Shown here: one piece after another, positions 1 through 7,909 of the stretch
How positions within the stretch are numbered: the stretch's first letter is position 1
Layout: every line of letters begins with the position of its first letter
The notes under the pieces: model-generated
Seen by the model: the letters and a program-made list of their open reading frames with translations, nothing else
Told to the model about the DNA's origin: nothing
Databases searched by the model: none
Position numbers and translations under genes: made by a program
Origin: Deltaproteobacteria bacterium
GTDB lineage: Bacteria; Desulfobacterota; Syntrophia; Syntrophales; UBA2192
NCBI GenBank assembly: GCA_012728915.1
Contig: JAAYEC010000048.1
Location: 1-40,945 of the forward strand
DNA: 40,945 bases
Direction: 5' to 3'

Positions 1-1
1 C

Positions 2-196
2 AACGGCAGCATGATCGGCGGCTTTGCCGTCGTGGCCTGGCCGGCCCTGTACCGGTCCTCCGGCGTCAAGACCTTCATGGTGAACCATGAGGGTGTCGTC
101 TACGAAAAGGACCTCGGGGCCGACACGGCGAAACTCGCGACCGCCATGGCCGTCTTCGACCCGGACGCGTCGTGGAAAAAGGTGGAGGCAAGATAG
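2..196 (+). CDS. DUF2950 family protein, C-terminal end (5' truncated by window)
   Basis: Only the last 64 codons are present; the frame is open to the left edge, so the start lies outside the window. The visible stretch (GGFAVVAWPALY, then GVKTFMVNHEGVVYEKDLG, then a DPDASWKKV tail) matches what I know of the C-terminus of DUF2950 proteins, which are exported proteins of unknown function that often neighbour DUF3300 proteins. A DUF3300 gene is present in this window, but about 16 kb away on the other strand. No enzymatic residue can be assigned. The assignment rests on the C-terminal motif alone. Confidence 0.72.
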   Translation, partial: NGSMIGGFAVVAWPALYRSSGVKTFMVNHEGVVYEKDLGADTAKLATAMAVFDPDASWKKVEAR

Positions 197-327
197 GGAA
201 CAGGCAGGAAGGCACGGAGCTGCGAAAGGCCGGCCCCATCCCGGGGACGGGCAGGGCCCCCTGCCATCGTCATGCCCTGCGACGAGCGGCGGTCTGTAGG
301 CCCGAAAGGGCCTGGTGGAGGAGATTC

Positions 328-675
328 GTGAAGCATCAGGACCCGTGCGGGGGGCGGGAAGCCGACGTGCATCTCCTGCTCGACACCGGCACGTCCGCGA
401 CGACGATCTACAGCGATGTTGCGGATCAGCTCTCCATCGACCTGGAAAGGGCGAAGAAGGCGAGGGTCCAAGTCGTCGGGGGGGAGGTCCTGGAGGCGCA
501 CGTGGTCCCTCTCGACAGGCTGACGATAGGGCCCCACACGAGGCGCAACGTGCACGTCGTGGTCGTCCCCCACAGGGGCCCCGCCGCCCGATACCACGGG
601 CTGCTCGGCATGGATGTGCTGCGGGGGCTCAAATACCGGGTCGACTTCAAGAAACAGGTCATCCTCTGGGAGTAG
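328..675 (+). CDS. Single-domain retropepsin-like aspartic protease
   Basis: A 115-residue protein with the retroviral-type aspartic protease signature: hydrophobic-hydrophobic-DTGTS at residues 17-23 (catalytic Asp19) and the second hydrophobic-hydrophobic-Gly element LLG at 92-94, about 70 residues later, as in bacterial one-lobe aspartyl proteases that act as homodimers. I chose the GTG at 328 because a GGAGGAG ribosome site ends five bases before it; the open frame runs further upstream but that part is not protein-like and overlaps the preceding gene. With this start there is no signal peptide or membrane segment, unlike the periplasmic TIGR02281-type relatives. The substrate is unknown. 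It could also be a non-proteolytic member of the fold. Confidence 0.75.
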   Translation: MKHQDPCGGREADVHLLLDTGTSATTIYSDVADQLSIDLERAKKARVQVVGGEVLEAHVVPLDRLTIGPHTRRNVHVVVVPHRGPAARYHGLLGMDVLRGLKYRVDFKKQVILWE

Positions 676-804
676 GCGGGGCCTCGGCCGACGGCGGATG
701 TCACACCAGGCCGCGGCGCCTCGGCACGGAACCGTTCATCATCCGTGCCCTGCGGGCGTCGTGGTGTTTCACGAGGGCTTCCGCGCGACGGGCTGACCCT
801 GCGC

Positions 805-823
805 GGGCGGGCTTCCCCCGCCC
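805..823. terminator. GC-rich hairpin between convergent genes
   Basis: A 7-bp perfect stem (GGGCGGG / CCCGCCC) with a CTTCC loop lies between the convergent retropepsin-like and thiamine-binding genes. No T-run follows on either strand, so it is at best a weak terminator. Confidence 0.25.
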
Positions 824-849
824 CAGATGTGCGGCGCACGGCATGGGTC

Positions 850-1155
850 CTACTTCTTGAGCGCCCGGCCCAGTTTCGCCTCCACCGAGCGGACCTTCTC
901 TGTGATGCGGTCGGGCTTCCCCGGCCTGTCGTCGATCGTGATCGTCGTCAGCGCACGGGGCGCGTCCCGCAGGGCCTCGCGGTGGCACTGCCCGACCAGT
1001 GCCATCACCTCGTCCCACCCGCCCTCGACGATCGTCCCCATGGGCGTGAGCCGGTACGGGAGACCGCTGCCGTCGACGAGGTCCAGGATCCTTGCCACCT
1101 GCCCGCTGATACTTTCCCCCTTGGCGAGGGGGACGATGCTGAACTGCACCAGCAT
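850..1155 (-). CDS. MTH1187-family thiamine-binding protein
   Basis: 101 residues starting MLVQFSIVPLAKGESIS, with the family's central SGLPYRLTPMGTIVEG element and the closing alternation of charged helix residues. The length equals that of MTH1187/YkoF-like (DUF77) proteins, small ferredoxin-like-fold cytoplasmic proteins that bind thiamine or related ligands. The ATG at 1155 has an AAAGGAGG site eight bases upstream; the longer open frame upstream is not conserved in character. I looked for a TPP riboswitch in the leader and found none, only a GGCGAT/ATCGCC hairpin near 1178-1194. The family call is secure; the ligand and physiological role are not established. Confidence 0.85.
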   Translation of the reverse strand: MLVQFSIVPLAKGESISGQVARILDLVDGSGLPYRLTPMGTIVEGGWDEVMALVGQCHREALRDAPRALTTITIDDRPGKPDRITEKVRSVEAKLGRALKK

Positions 1156-1412
1156 GGGGAACCTCCTTTTTCGTCCCGGGCGATCTGTTATCGCCGAGAC
1201 CGCAGAGATGACGGACAGCATACCACAAAACCGATGGAGGGGGCAGGAGCGGGAGGGGGAAAGCGCCGTGACAGGCTCCCGGAAATAGGGTGGAAATTCG
1301 GCGCGATCCCTGATAGAGAGAAGCGGATCGTTCATCGGGCCTGCGAGCCGGGGATCGCCCCGGGCCTGCCGGGATCCGGGGCAAACCAAGGAAAAGGAGA
1401 GGACTTATCCGT

Positions 1413-1793
1413 ATGGCATCGAAGCTGAAGCAGACGCAACTGCGGAGGAAGGAGCAGTACGAACGAAAGCTGAAAAACCGCCTGGCGCTCCTGGCCGAAA
1501 GAAAGATGGAGCCCGCCCGGATGGACAGGGACGCGATCGTCAAGAACCTGCGCGCGCAGATCGAGGCCGCCGATGCGCGGCTGAAGGCAATTGCCGCGAT
1601 CGAGAAGAGGACGGAGGATCAGGCGAAAGCCAAGGCCGACAAGGCCGCGGCGGAAAAGGCGGCCAGGGAGGCCCCTGCAAAGGCGGCGGAGGGTGGCAGG
1701 GAGAAGAAGGAAAAGGCGGCGAAGGCCCCGGCGGAAGGCCAGGAGAAGAAAGAGAAGAAGGAAAAGAAGAAAAAAGAGGAGAAGCCGGAATAG
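1413..1793 (+). CDS. Lysine/alanine-rich coiled-coil protein of unknown function
   Basis: 126 residues. Residues 1-70 form a heptad-like helical region rich in Lys, Arg, Glu and Leu; from about residue 70 onward the chain is almost purely Lys, Glu and Ala (KEKAAKAP and KKEKKEKKKKEEK types). An AAGGAAAAGGAGAGG stretch precedes the ATG by about ten bases. No signal peptide, membrane segment or catalytic motif is visible. The polybasic tail would suit nucleic-acid or polyanion binding, but that is inference. I do not recognise the family. Transcribed alone, diverging from the thiamine-binding gene. Confidence 0.7.
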   Translation: MASKLKQTQLRRKEQYERKLKNRLALLAERKMEPARMDRDAIVKNLRAQIEAADARLKAIAAIEKRTEDQAKAKADKAAAEKAAREAPAKAAEGGREKKEKAAKAPAEGQEKKEKKEKKKKEEKPE

Positions 1794-2208
1794 GCACAGA
1801 TCGAGCCGGCCACGGACGGGCCAGACCGTCCCTGCGGAGGGCAGGCCGTTGGACCTCGGGCCCGCATCGGGGAGTCCTGCGAGCGGGTCGGTTACCGCGT
1901 CCCGCTGGGAACGGATTGAACGACTGGGGACGGTGTTGACCGGCTTGACCGATGCCGAGTTGGCTATTCCGGCCTGAAGCAGGCAGGGAAGCCAGTCAAC
2001 GCAGCCGACACAGCCCCCATGAAACAGCAAGGCCGTCCCCGACAAGGAGACGGCCTTTCGAATGTTCCGTTGGCTATGAGATTACCGAAAGCTCCGATCA
2101 AAGAGCCCGGCGATCGCCTTCTTCCCGTTCACCTCCAGGAAGCGCGTCCCGGTCCCGGTGAAATGGATGTGGGTGATGACGGGGTCCCCGCAGGGCGCCC
2201 CGTCCGTG
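1794..2208. other. Gene-free gap between convergent genes
   Basis: No convincing coding frame was found. The only structure seen is the hairpin at 2029-2057, described separately. Confidence 0.6.
2029..2057 (-). terminator. Hairpin, probable terminator for the ATPase gene
   Basis: A 9-bp perfect stem AAGGCCGTC / GACGGCCTT with an 11-base loop lies about 150 bases past the stop of the minus-strand ATPase gene. The U-tract is short on both strands, so it may act bidirectionally and weakly. Confidence 0.45.
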
Positions 2209-2910
2209 TCAGTTTTCGCCCCGGATCAGCATCGTCGCAGGATCCAGGTGCAGGCGCTTCTCGCCGGCCTCCACGGCGATGCCCCGCAGGGGCTCCACGA
2301 CGATGTCGGCGCCCTTCGGCTCGAGCCTCAGGATCACGTCGAACAGGTCTCCGGCCTCCGCCAGGGCGGGCGGGAGCCCATCGGGCGTCGGCGCTTCGTG
2401 CCGGTGGGTGTGAACGGTGAACCAGGCGAAGACCCCGAGCCGGACGGCGAGCAACTGCAGCGCCATGAGGCGCTCCCTGGTGGCCTCTCCGAAGGGGAAC
2501 CCGTCGATGAGCACCATCTCCGGGCGGAAGATGTTCTGGGCCGTCAGGTCCGTCAGCCGCTCCTCCAGCCTGGGGACGGTGAAGCCTTCCGTCTTGAAGG
2601 TCATGATGAACCGGTGGGGAAGCAGGTCCTCGAGTGCCCCGTCGAGCCGCGTCCACCTGGAGCGGCTCGCCAGGTCCTGGAAGAGTTTCTCGTACCAGAG
2701 GCTCACCTTGGTGACGGGCTCGTCGAGGCTGATGTGCAGGACGTTCTTTTCCTGCAGCATGGCGTTGAGGGCAAGCTGCACGATGAAGGCCGTCTTGCCG
2801 ACCCCGGCGGGGGCGAGCACCGCGCCGAAGCGGCCTGCCGTGAGGATCTCTTCGCCCTCGCGGCCCAGGGACCGAAGGGGGTTGCGGAGGATCAGATCTT
2901 TCTTGAGCAT
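2209..2910 (-). CDS. RecA/KaiC-fold P-loop ATPase
   Basis: 233 residues. Walker A is APAGVGKTA at residues 33-41 and a Walker B-like strand MVLIDG is at 132-137, followed by a FTVHTH segment typical of the sensor strand in RecA-fold ATPases. The protein begins MLKKDLILRNPLRSLG, a short lead-in that positions the nucleotide-binding loop. The ATG at 2910 is preferred over one 60 bases upstream because the upstream part is not protein-like, but its ribosome site (CAGGAA) is only fair. No transmembrane segment. It may be a KaiC- or DnaB-like regulator, but its partner and job are unknown. It reads in the same direction as the upstream fusA gene, about 200 bases from the fusA stop, so co-transcription is possible. 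Confidence 0.7.
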   Translation of the reverse strand: MLKKDLILRNPLRSLGREGEEILTAGRFGAVLAPAGVGKTAFIVQLALNAMLQEKNVLHISLDEPVTKVSLWYEKLFQDLASRSRWTRLDGALEDLLPHRFIMTFKTEGFTVPRLEERLTDLTAQNIFRPEMVLIDGFPFGEATRERLMALQLLAVRLGVFAWFTVHTHRHEAPTPDGLPPALAEAGDLFDVILRLEPKGADIVVEPLRGIAVEAGEKRLHLDPATMLIRGEN

Positions 2911-3113
2911 GTGGCAATTCCTGTTTCTCGGATGAATGACGGTTTCGATCGACCGGGTCTGCATGGGCACGATGCCGTTGTTCCCAAACGGGGTCCGGGG
3001 TCCTTAATGACGCGGTTGCCGGGCCGCTTTTCCCCTGTTTCCCCGTTCCTGAAGAGGGAACCCTCCCGCCTCGATCCCGTCAAGGGGGAGCAAGAGCGGG
3101 GCAAGGGCTCTTT

Positions 3114-5201
3114 TCAGGCCGCGTTCTTCTTCCTCGCCGCCACTTCCTCGGCGATCTTCTCGGCGACCGACTGGGGCACGAGCTTGTACATAGCGAACTC
3201 CATGGTGAACTGCGCCTTTCCCTGCGTGGCGGAGCGCAGCGCCGTGGAGAACCCGAACATCTCGGCCAGGGGGACGTGGGCCTCGACGACGGACAGGACG
3301 CCCTCGTCCTGCGCGCCGACGATCATGCCGCGGCGCTGGTTCAGCAGGCCGATGACCGGGCCCTGGAACTCGGTGGGCGTCTCGACGACGACTTTCATGA
3401 CAGGCTCGTGGATGACGGGCCTGGCCTTCGCGTAGCCTTCCCGGAAGGCGCCCCGGGCCGCCTGCTGGAAGGCGATGTCCGAGGAATCCACCGTGTGAAA
3501 GGCGCCGTCGTCGATGACGACCTTCACGCCCGTGACGGGGAATTCCATGCGGGGGCCCTTGGCGAGGCAGGAGCGGAAGCCCTTCTCGCAGGCCGCGATG
3601 AACTGGGTCGGGATCGCACCGCCGGTCACCTTGTTCTCGAAGACGAATTCCGCGTCGGCGACGGGCTCGAGCCAGCCGGCCACGCGGCCGTACTGGCCGG
3701 AGCCGCCTGTCTGCTTCTTGTGGGTGTAGTTGAACTCGGCGCGCTGCGTGATCGTCTCGCGGTAGGCGACCCGCGGGCTGCCCGTGGTCACCTCGGCCGC
3801 GTACTCGCGCCGCATGCGCTCCACGTAGACCTCGAGGTGCAGCTCGCCCATACCCTCGATGATCGTCTCGCTGGTCTCCGGGTCGACGTGGCACCGGAAG
3901 GTCGGATCCTCCTTGGTGAAACGGTTCAGGGCCTTGGACATGTTGATCTGGGCCTTGTTGTCCTTTGGCACGATCGCCAGCGAGATGACCGGCTCGGGGA
4001 CATACATGGAGGTCATGGTGAGATTGACGCCCGGGGAGACGAAGGTGTCGCCCGAGGCGCACTCGATGCCAAACAGGGCGCCGATGTAGCCCGCGGGGAC
4101 GGCCTCCATGTCCTCCATCTGGTCGGCGTGCATACGGACGACGCGGCCCACCTTGACCTTCTTGCCCGTGCGGACGTTGACGATGGTGGAGCCCCGGGCG
4201 ATCGCGCCCTGGTAGACGCGGATGTAGGTGAGCTGCCCGTAGGGGCCGTCCTCGAGCTTGAAGGCGAGCGCCACGACGGGCTTTGCCGGGTCGCTGGCGA
4301 GCGTCACGGGCGCCTCGTCCTTTTCCATGTCCAGGGCCGTGTTCTCCACATCCGAGGGGCAGGGCAGCAGGGCGCAGACGGCATCCAGGAGGGGCTGGAC
4401 GGCCTTGTTCTTGTAGGCCGAGCCCATGAGCACCGGCGTCAGCTCGCGGCTGATCGTCCCGGCGCGCAGGGCCGCGATCAGCAGCTCCCGCGGGATCTCC
4501 CGCTCCTCGAGGGCCGCCTCCATGAGCTCGTCGGAGAACATGGACGCCGCCTCGATCATCTCCGCCCGCTTCGCCGCCGCTTCATCGCGCAGCTCGGCGG
4601 GGATTTCTCCGGTACGCACCACCTCGCCGTTTTCTCCGTCGAAGTACAGGGCCTTCATGTCGACGAGATCGACGACGCCCTGGAAGTTCATCTCCAGGCC
4701 GATAGGGATCTGCAGGGCCACGGCGTTGTGGCCGAGCTTCGTCCTGAGCTGGGCGATCACGCGGGACGGGTCGGCCCCGCTGCGGTCGCACTTGTTGACG
4801 AAGGCGATGCTGGGAACCTTGTAGCGCTTCATCTGCTGGTCCACGGTGATCGACTGGGACTGGACGCCTCCCACGGAGCACAGCACGAGGACCGCGCCGT
4901 CGAGCACCCGCAGGGAGCGCTCCACCTCGATGGTGAAGTCCACGTGCCCGGGGGTGTCGATGAGGTTGATCTCATGGCCGAGCCATTCGCAGAAGGTGGC
5001 CGCGGAGGCGATCGTGATCCCCCGCTCCCTCTCGAGCTCCATGGAGTCCATCGTCGCGCCGACGCCGTCCTTGCCCTTGACATCGTGGATCGCATGGATG
5101 CGCTTGGTGTAGAAGAGGATGCGCTCCGACAGGGTGGTTTTCCCGGAGTCGATGTGGGCGCTGATGCCGATGTTCCGGACCTTCTGGATGTCGCTTTTCA
5201 T
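3114..5201 (-). CDS. fusA: Elongation factor G, spd/mt EF-G1-type paralogue
   Basis: 695 residues, the standard EF-G length. G1 is AHIDSGKTT (15-23), G3 is DTPGH (82-86), G4 is NKCD (136-139). The switch I element [20 protein letters not shown] and the Ser in AHIDSGKTT are features I associate with mitochondrial EF-G1 and the spd (spirochaete, planctomycete, deltaproteobacterial) EF-G1 group, rather than with canonical EF-G, which has AHIDAGKTT. The protein catalyses GTP-driven tRNA-mRNA translocation on the ribosome. The ATG at 5201 follows AGGAAAGGGA; an in-frame extension upstream is not EF-G-like. No rpsL, rpsG or tuf neighbours are present, so this is not the str operon copy. A strong promoter and a leader hairpin lie upstream. 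Confidence 0.95.
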   Translation of the reverse strand: MKSDIQKVRNIGISAHIDSGKTTLSERILFYTKRIHAIHDVKGKDGVGATMDSMELERERGITIASAATFCEWLGHEINLIDTPGHVDFTIEVERSLRVLDGAVLVLCSVGGVQSQSITVDQQMKRYKVPSIAFVNKCDRSGADPSRVIAQLRTKLGHNAVALQIPIGLEMNFQGVVDLVDMKALYFDGENGEVVRTGEIPAELRDEAAAKRAEMIEAASMFSDELMEAALEEREIPRELLIAALRAGTISRELTPVLMGSAYKNKAVQPLLDAVCALLPCPSDVENTALDMEKDEAPVTLASDPAKPVVALAFKLEDGPYGQLTYIRVYQGAIARGSTIVNVRTGKKVKVGRVVRMHADQMEDMEAVPAGYIGALFGIECASGDTFVSPGVNLTMTSMYVPEPVISLAIVPKDNKAQINMSKALNRFTKEDPTFRCHVDPETSETIIEGMGELHLEVYVERMRREYAAEVTTGSPRVAYRETITQRAEFNYTHKKQTGGSGQYGRVAGWLEPVADAEFVFENKVTGGAIPTQFIAACEKGFRSCLAKGPRMEFPVTGVKVVIDDGAFHTVDSSDIAFQQAARGAFREGYAKARPVIHEPVMKVVVETPTEFQGPVIGLLNQRRGMIVGAQDEGVLSVVEAHVPLAEMFGFSTALRSATQGKAQFTMEFAMYKLVPQSVAEKIAEEVAARKKNAA

Positions 5202-5250
5202 GGTCCCTTTCCTGGTGTTGGAATCCCGCCAGCCGTTACGGAAAAGAAAA

Positions 5251-5285
5251 CTCCCCGCATCTGACAGGTTCATCAAACGGGGGAG
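5251..5285 (-). promoter_or_regulatory. Attenuator-like hairpin in the fusA leader
   Basis: On the minus strand CTCCCC(C)G pairs with CGGGGAG (6-7 bp with one bulge) and is followed at once by TTTTCTTTT (plus-strand 5242-5250). It sits about 50 bases ahead of the fusA start and downstream of the predicted promoter, so it looks like an intrinsic terminator inside the leader. Whether it is conditional cannot be told from one sequence. Confidence 0.5.
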
Positions 5286-5349
5286 CCATCGAACCAAATC
5301 CTGCAATGGATACCTGGAACTCTAGCGTAAGGTCTGACGTAATTTTTGA

Positions 5350-5378
5350 TTAATATACATGTAAAACCGGTTTGTCAA
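5350..5378 (-). promoter_or_regulatory. Sigma-70-type promoter for fusA
   Basis: On the minus strand a perfect -35 TTGACA (5373-5378) is separated by 17 bases from TATTAA (5350-5355). This lies in an AT-rich island and predicts a leader of about 140 bases before the fusA ATG. Confidence 0.7.
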
Positions 5379-5499
5379 TATATATTTTTGAGAAACTCTG
5401 GGGCAGGGAAGGAGCGGCCCTGGGGGGACGAAGCTGCGGCGGGTGGGACGCAGGAATCCGTTCACGCCGCGGGCCCGCCGCACGCGGCCGACCGGGACA

Positions 5500-5532
5500 C
5501 CGCCGCAGAGCGCCGGTGCCGGCGGGTTTTTT
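5500..5532 (+). terminator. Terminator-like hairpin ahead of the thioesterase gene
   Basis: CCGCCG (5500-5505) can pair with CGGCGG (5520-5525) and six T follow (5527-5532). No plus-strand gene lies upstream within 3 kb, so it would have to be a leader element of the thioesterase gene, or chance in GC-rich DNA. Confidence 0.3.
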
Positions 5533-5593
5533 GTTGCCGTGCCCGGCGGTTTGCTGGTAGATAAGGCCGAAAACAGGCCGGAAAGGGGTCGGC

Positions 5594-6010
5594 ATGGGCA
5601 AGGTCTACGAATACCGGACGACGGTGACGATCGGGGATACCAACCTTCTGCAGCACATGTACTTCGTGCATTTCTTCACGCTCCAGGGGATCACGCGGGA
5701 CCTCTGGGTAAAGGAGTGCGTGCCGGGAGGTCTCGAGTCCATCCGCGACGGCCTCGTCCTTATCACGAAAAACGCCATGTGCGAGTACAAGAAGGACTTC
5801 TTCCTGTACGACCGGGTGCTCGTGCAGATGCAGATCCGGAACCTGCGGGGAGCCAGCACGGAGCTCGTTTTCCGGTTCTACAACGAGGCGACGATGGAGC
5901 TTCACGCCGAGGGGACCAACGAGATCGTGTTCGCCAACAGCAATCATCGCGTCTGCCGGATCCCGCCGAATTTCCGGAACGCGGGGATCGAGTATTCCGC
6001 AGACGAGTGA
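5594..6010 (+). CDS. Hotdog-fold (4HBT-type) acyl-CoA thioesterase
   Basis: 138 residues, typical for a single hotdog domain. The N-terminal GDTNLLQHMYFVHFFTLQG element corresponds to the DxNxxxHxxF region of 4HBT-type thioesterases that forms the start of the long hot-dog helix; the arrangement resembles the CalE7/DynE7 subgroup, where Asn or Asp near this region helps catalysis. It probably hydrolyses an acyl-CoA or acyl-carrier thioester in the cytoplasm. The ATG follows GGAAAGGGG by six bases. No partner enzymes are adjacent: the next plus-strand gene is a CheX-like protein about 235 bases away, so the substrate cannot be inferred from context. Confidence 0.78.
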   Translation: MGKVYEYRTTVTIGDTNLLQHMYFVHFFTLQGITRDLWVKECVPGGLESIRDGLVLITKNAMCEYKKDFFLYDRVLVQMQIRNLRGASTELVFRFYNEATMELHAEGTNEIVFANSNHRVCRIPPNFRNAGIEYSADE

Positions 6011-6245
6011 GGGCCCCGCGGGGGCGCTTCCGGCATGGCGGAGACGCAGGCAGCGGACCGCCTGCGCGGAACAGCGTCAGGCGCCGATGGGACAGCGGAT
6101 TTTCCCGTCCCGGCGTCATGGGCGCGGCCCGGGGCATGGGGCCTGCCGGCGCGGTGGCATCCCGGTTGCATGCCTTTTCCGGAAGGGGCGAGAAAAGGCT
6201 CCCCGGGGCCCGGTCGGCCCCATCCCGTAACGAAAAAGGTCCCCC

Positions 6246-7193
6246 ATGGACGTCCAATACATCAACCCCTTCCTGGCCGGAACGCTGGAGGTGCTGAAGA
6301 AGATGGCCCACATCGATGCCGTCCCGGGCACGCCCCGCGTCAAGGCGGACGGTGCGGCCTGCGGGGATGTCTCGGGCATCATCGGCATCACGGGTGATGC
6401 GCTGGGGTCTCTGGCGCTGAGCTTCTCCGAGGCCTGTATCTGCGAGATCGTCGCCAACATGCTGGGCGAGCGGTTCGACGGGGTGACCCAGGAGATCATC
6501 GATGCTGCAGGGGAACTGACGAACATGATCTCCGGGGCCTCGCGGACCCGGATGGAGAAGATGGGCATGAGCGTTTACGCGGCCATCCCCACCGTCGTGC
6601 ACGGCCGGCAGCACACGATCAGCCACATCCTGAAGAGCCCGAGCATCGTGATCCCCTTCTCGACGGCCCCGGGGCCGTTCTTCGTCGACGTCTGCATCAG
6701 GACGATGGATGCAAGCGAGCGCGCCGCCGTCCACTACGGCGTGGCCAATATCCGGACGCCCGTGGGGTCCGGGGCAGCCGCTCCGCCGCCGGGCAGGCCC
6801 CGGGAGGCGGGTGCCCGGCCGCCCGCGGCCGACGCCCCCAAGAGTCCCGTGCTCGACATCCGGCCCGTGGAGCAAGGGGGGCAGGGCAGGCCCGTGGATT
6901 TCGAACGGGTGAAGGAGGGCGCGGCGGGAAGGCTGGAGGTCCTGCGGGCGAAGCTCAAGGACGTGAGCGCAAAGCGCAACGCCCTCCAGGAAGAGCTCAA
7001 CGGCAAACCCTTCATGGACATCGCGAAGCGCAAGCGGTTCAAGAGCGACATCGAGTTCTACGACAAGCAGATCAGGCAGGTGAAGCTCGACATGCGGGGG
7101 CTCGAGATGGTCGCCAGGATGTCGCAGGAAGACCTCGACAACCCGAAGATCTCCGCGCACTACCAGAACTACGACACGCGCCGGAAACGCTGA
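6246..7193 (+). CDS. CheX-like phosphatase domain fused to a coiled coil
   Basis: 315 residues. Residues 1-165 resemble CheX/CheC chemotaxis phosphatases: the DAAGELTNMISG element carries the characteristic E-x-x-N pair (Glu90, Asn93) that in this family removes phosphate from CheY-type receivers. Residues about 170-225 are a Pro/Ala/Gly-rich linker, and about 225-310 are a long charged helical region (EVLRAKLKDVSAKRNALQEE type) predicted as a coiled coil. Ordinary CheX is about 155 residues, so this is an extended form. No che, fli or mot genes occur in the window. It may dephosphorylate a receiver such as the stand-alone one at 12 kb, but this is speculation. The upstream ribosome site is poor (GAAAAAGG). 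Confidence 0.75.
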   Translation: MDVQYINPFLAGTLEVLKKMAHIDAVPGTPRVKADGAACGDVSGIIGITGDALGSLALSFSEACICEIVANMLGERFDGVTQEIIDAAGELTNMISGASRTRMEKMGMSVYAAIPTVVHGRQHTISHILKSPSIVIPFSTAPGPFFVDVCIRTMDASERAAVHYGVANIRTPVGSGAAAPPPGRPREAGARPPAADAPKSPVLDIRPVEQGGQGRPVDFERVKEGAAGRLEVLRAKLKDVSAKRNALQEELNGKPFMDIAKRKRFKSDIEFYDKQIRQVKLDMRGLEMVARMSQEDLDNPKISAHYQNYDTRRKR

Positions 7194-7319
7194 TTCCCCG
7201 CAGCTCCGGGGACACGACGCAAGGCGCGGCCCGTCGCCCGGCCTGCCGGCGGGAAGGAGGCCGTCCGCTGCGGGGCGGCCCCCGGACACTCTCTTCCGCA
7301 AGGCGGGTCGAGGCGCCCC

Positions 7320-7838
7320 CTATTTCGGTTTTTCGCCTCCCCACAGCGAGAGCAGCGGCCCTCTGACCTTCATGGCCTTGCACTTGTCCTCGCACTCCTT
7401 CCGCATCAGCTCGTCATACCGGTCGATGACTACGAACTCGGCATAGTCGAACATGAGGATCATGCGGCTCTGGCTCTCCAGCGCATGCCGCTGGTCCACG
7501 GCCGTCTCGAAGATGGCCTGGTACTCGGCAAAGAGCCACATGTGCCGCCTCATCAGGATGAGCGCGTAGACCGCCTGGGGAAGGGGGATGCCGTCCCGGT
7601 AGCTGGCGTCGGCGTACTTCGAGAACAGGGCGTAGGCATCCTCGAAGGGCTTCTCGGTGGCGAAGAGTTTGAGGAAGCCGCTGTAGAACGTCAGCGCCTG
7701 CTCGATGGCCTTTTCCTCTTTCAGCGTGTGATAGACCGGCGTCTTGGGGTTGATCTTGACGTTCTTATACCATTGCTGGGCGATCGCCCTGGAATTCTGC
7801 TCGACGATCTCGATGAGCTTCGTGGCGTGCGGTCTCAT
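7320..7838 (-). CDS. RsbRD N-terminal-domain protein (stand-alone sensor domain)
   Basis: 172 residues, all alpha-helical in character. It starts MRPHATKLIEIVEQNSRAIA and contains TPVYHTL and an RDGIPLPQAVYALILMRRHM stretch, features of the RsbRD N-terminal domain found in stressosome-type and two-component sensors. No STAS, kinase or GGDEF output follows: the domain is the whole protein. The ribosome site GGAAGGAGG is excellent. It lies 71 bases downstream of the triple-PAS gene on the same strand, so the two are probably co-transcribed and may work together. The ligand is unknown. Confidence 0.7.
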   Translation of the reverse strand: MRPHATKLIEIVEQNSRAIAQQWYKNVKINPKTPVYHTLKEEKAIEQALTFYSGFLKLFATEKPFEDAYALFSKYADASYRDGIPLPQAVYALILMRRHMWLFAEYQAIFETAVDQRHALESQSRMILMFDYAEFVVIDRYDELMRKECEDKCKAMKVRGPLLSLWGGEKPK

Positions 7839-7909
7839 GTGCTGACCTCCTTCCTTTCAGCCTGAACGGGGATCACGGTCGACGGATTGTCCGGCCTGCC
7901 GCGGGGCGG

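Larger units (their letters stand above)
5202..5593. other. Divergent intergenic region between fusA and the thioesterase gene
   Basis: A 392-base gap containing an AT-rich island near 5338-5395 (in strong contrast to the GC-rich surroundings), the fusA promoter, the fusA leader hairpin and, towards the thioesterase, a GC-rich stem followed by six T. No larger coding frame is convincing. A 17-codon frame on the minus strand (ATG at about 5293) overlaps the hairpin but lacks a good ribosome site. Confidence 0.6.

Noticed and set aside
1156-1330. Possible TPP riboswitch ahead of the thiamine-binding gene
   Set aside because: Neither the CTGAGA nor the conserved pyrophosphate-sensor loop is present; only a short hairpin is seen.
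3276-5264. A 662-codon open frame on the plus strand opposite fusA
   Set aside because: It is exactly antisense to a secure EF-G gene; its composition (Asp, His, Arg, Leu, Val) is the usual mirror of GC-rich coding DNA and shows no domain.
5763-7301. A 512-codon minus-strand frame across the thioesterase and CheX-like genes
   Set aside because: Antisense to two recognisable proteins and crosses their intergenic gap; no protein-family features.
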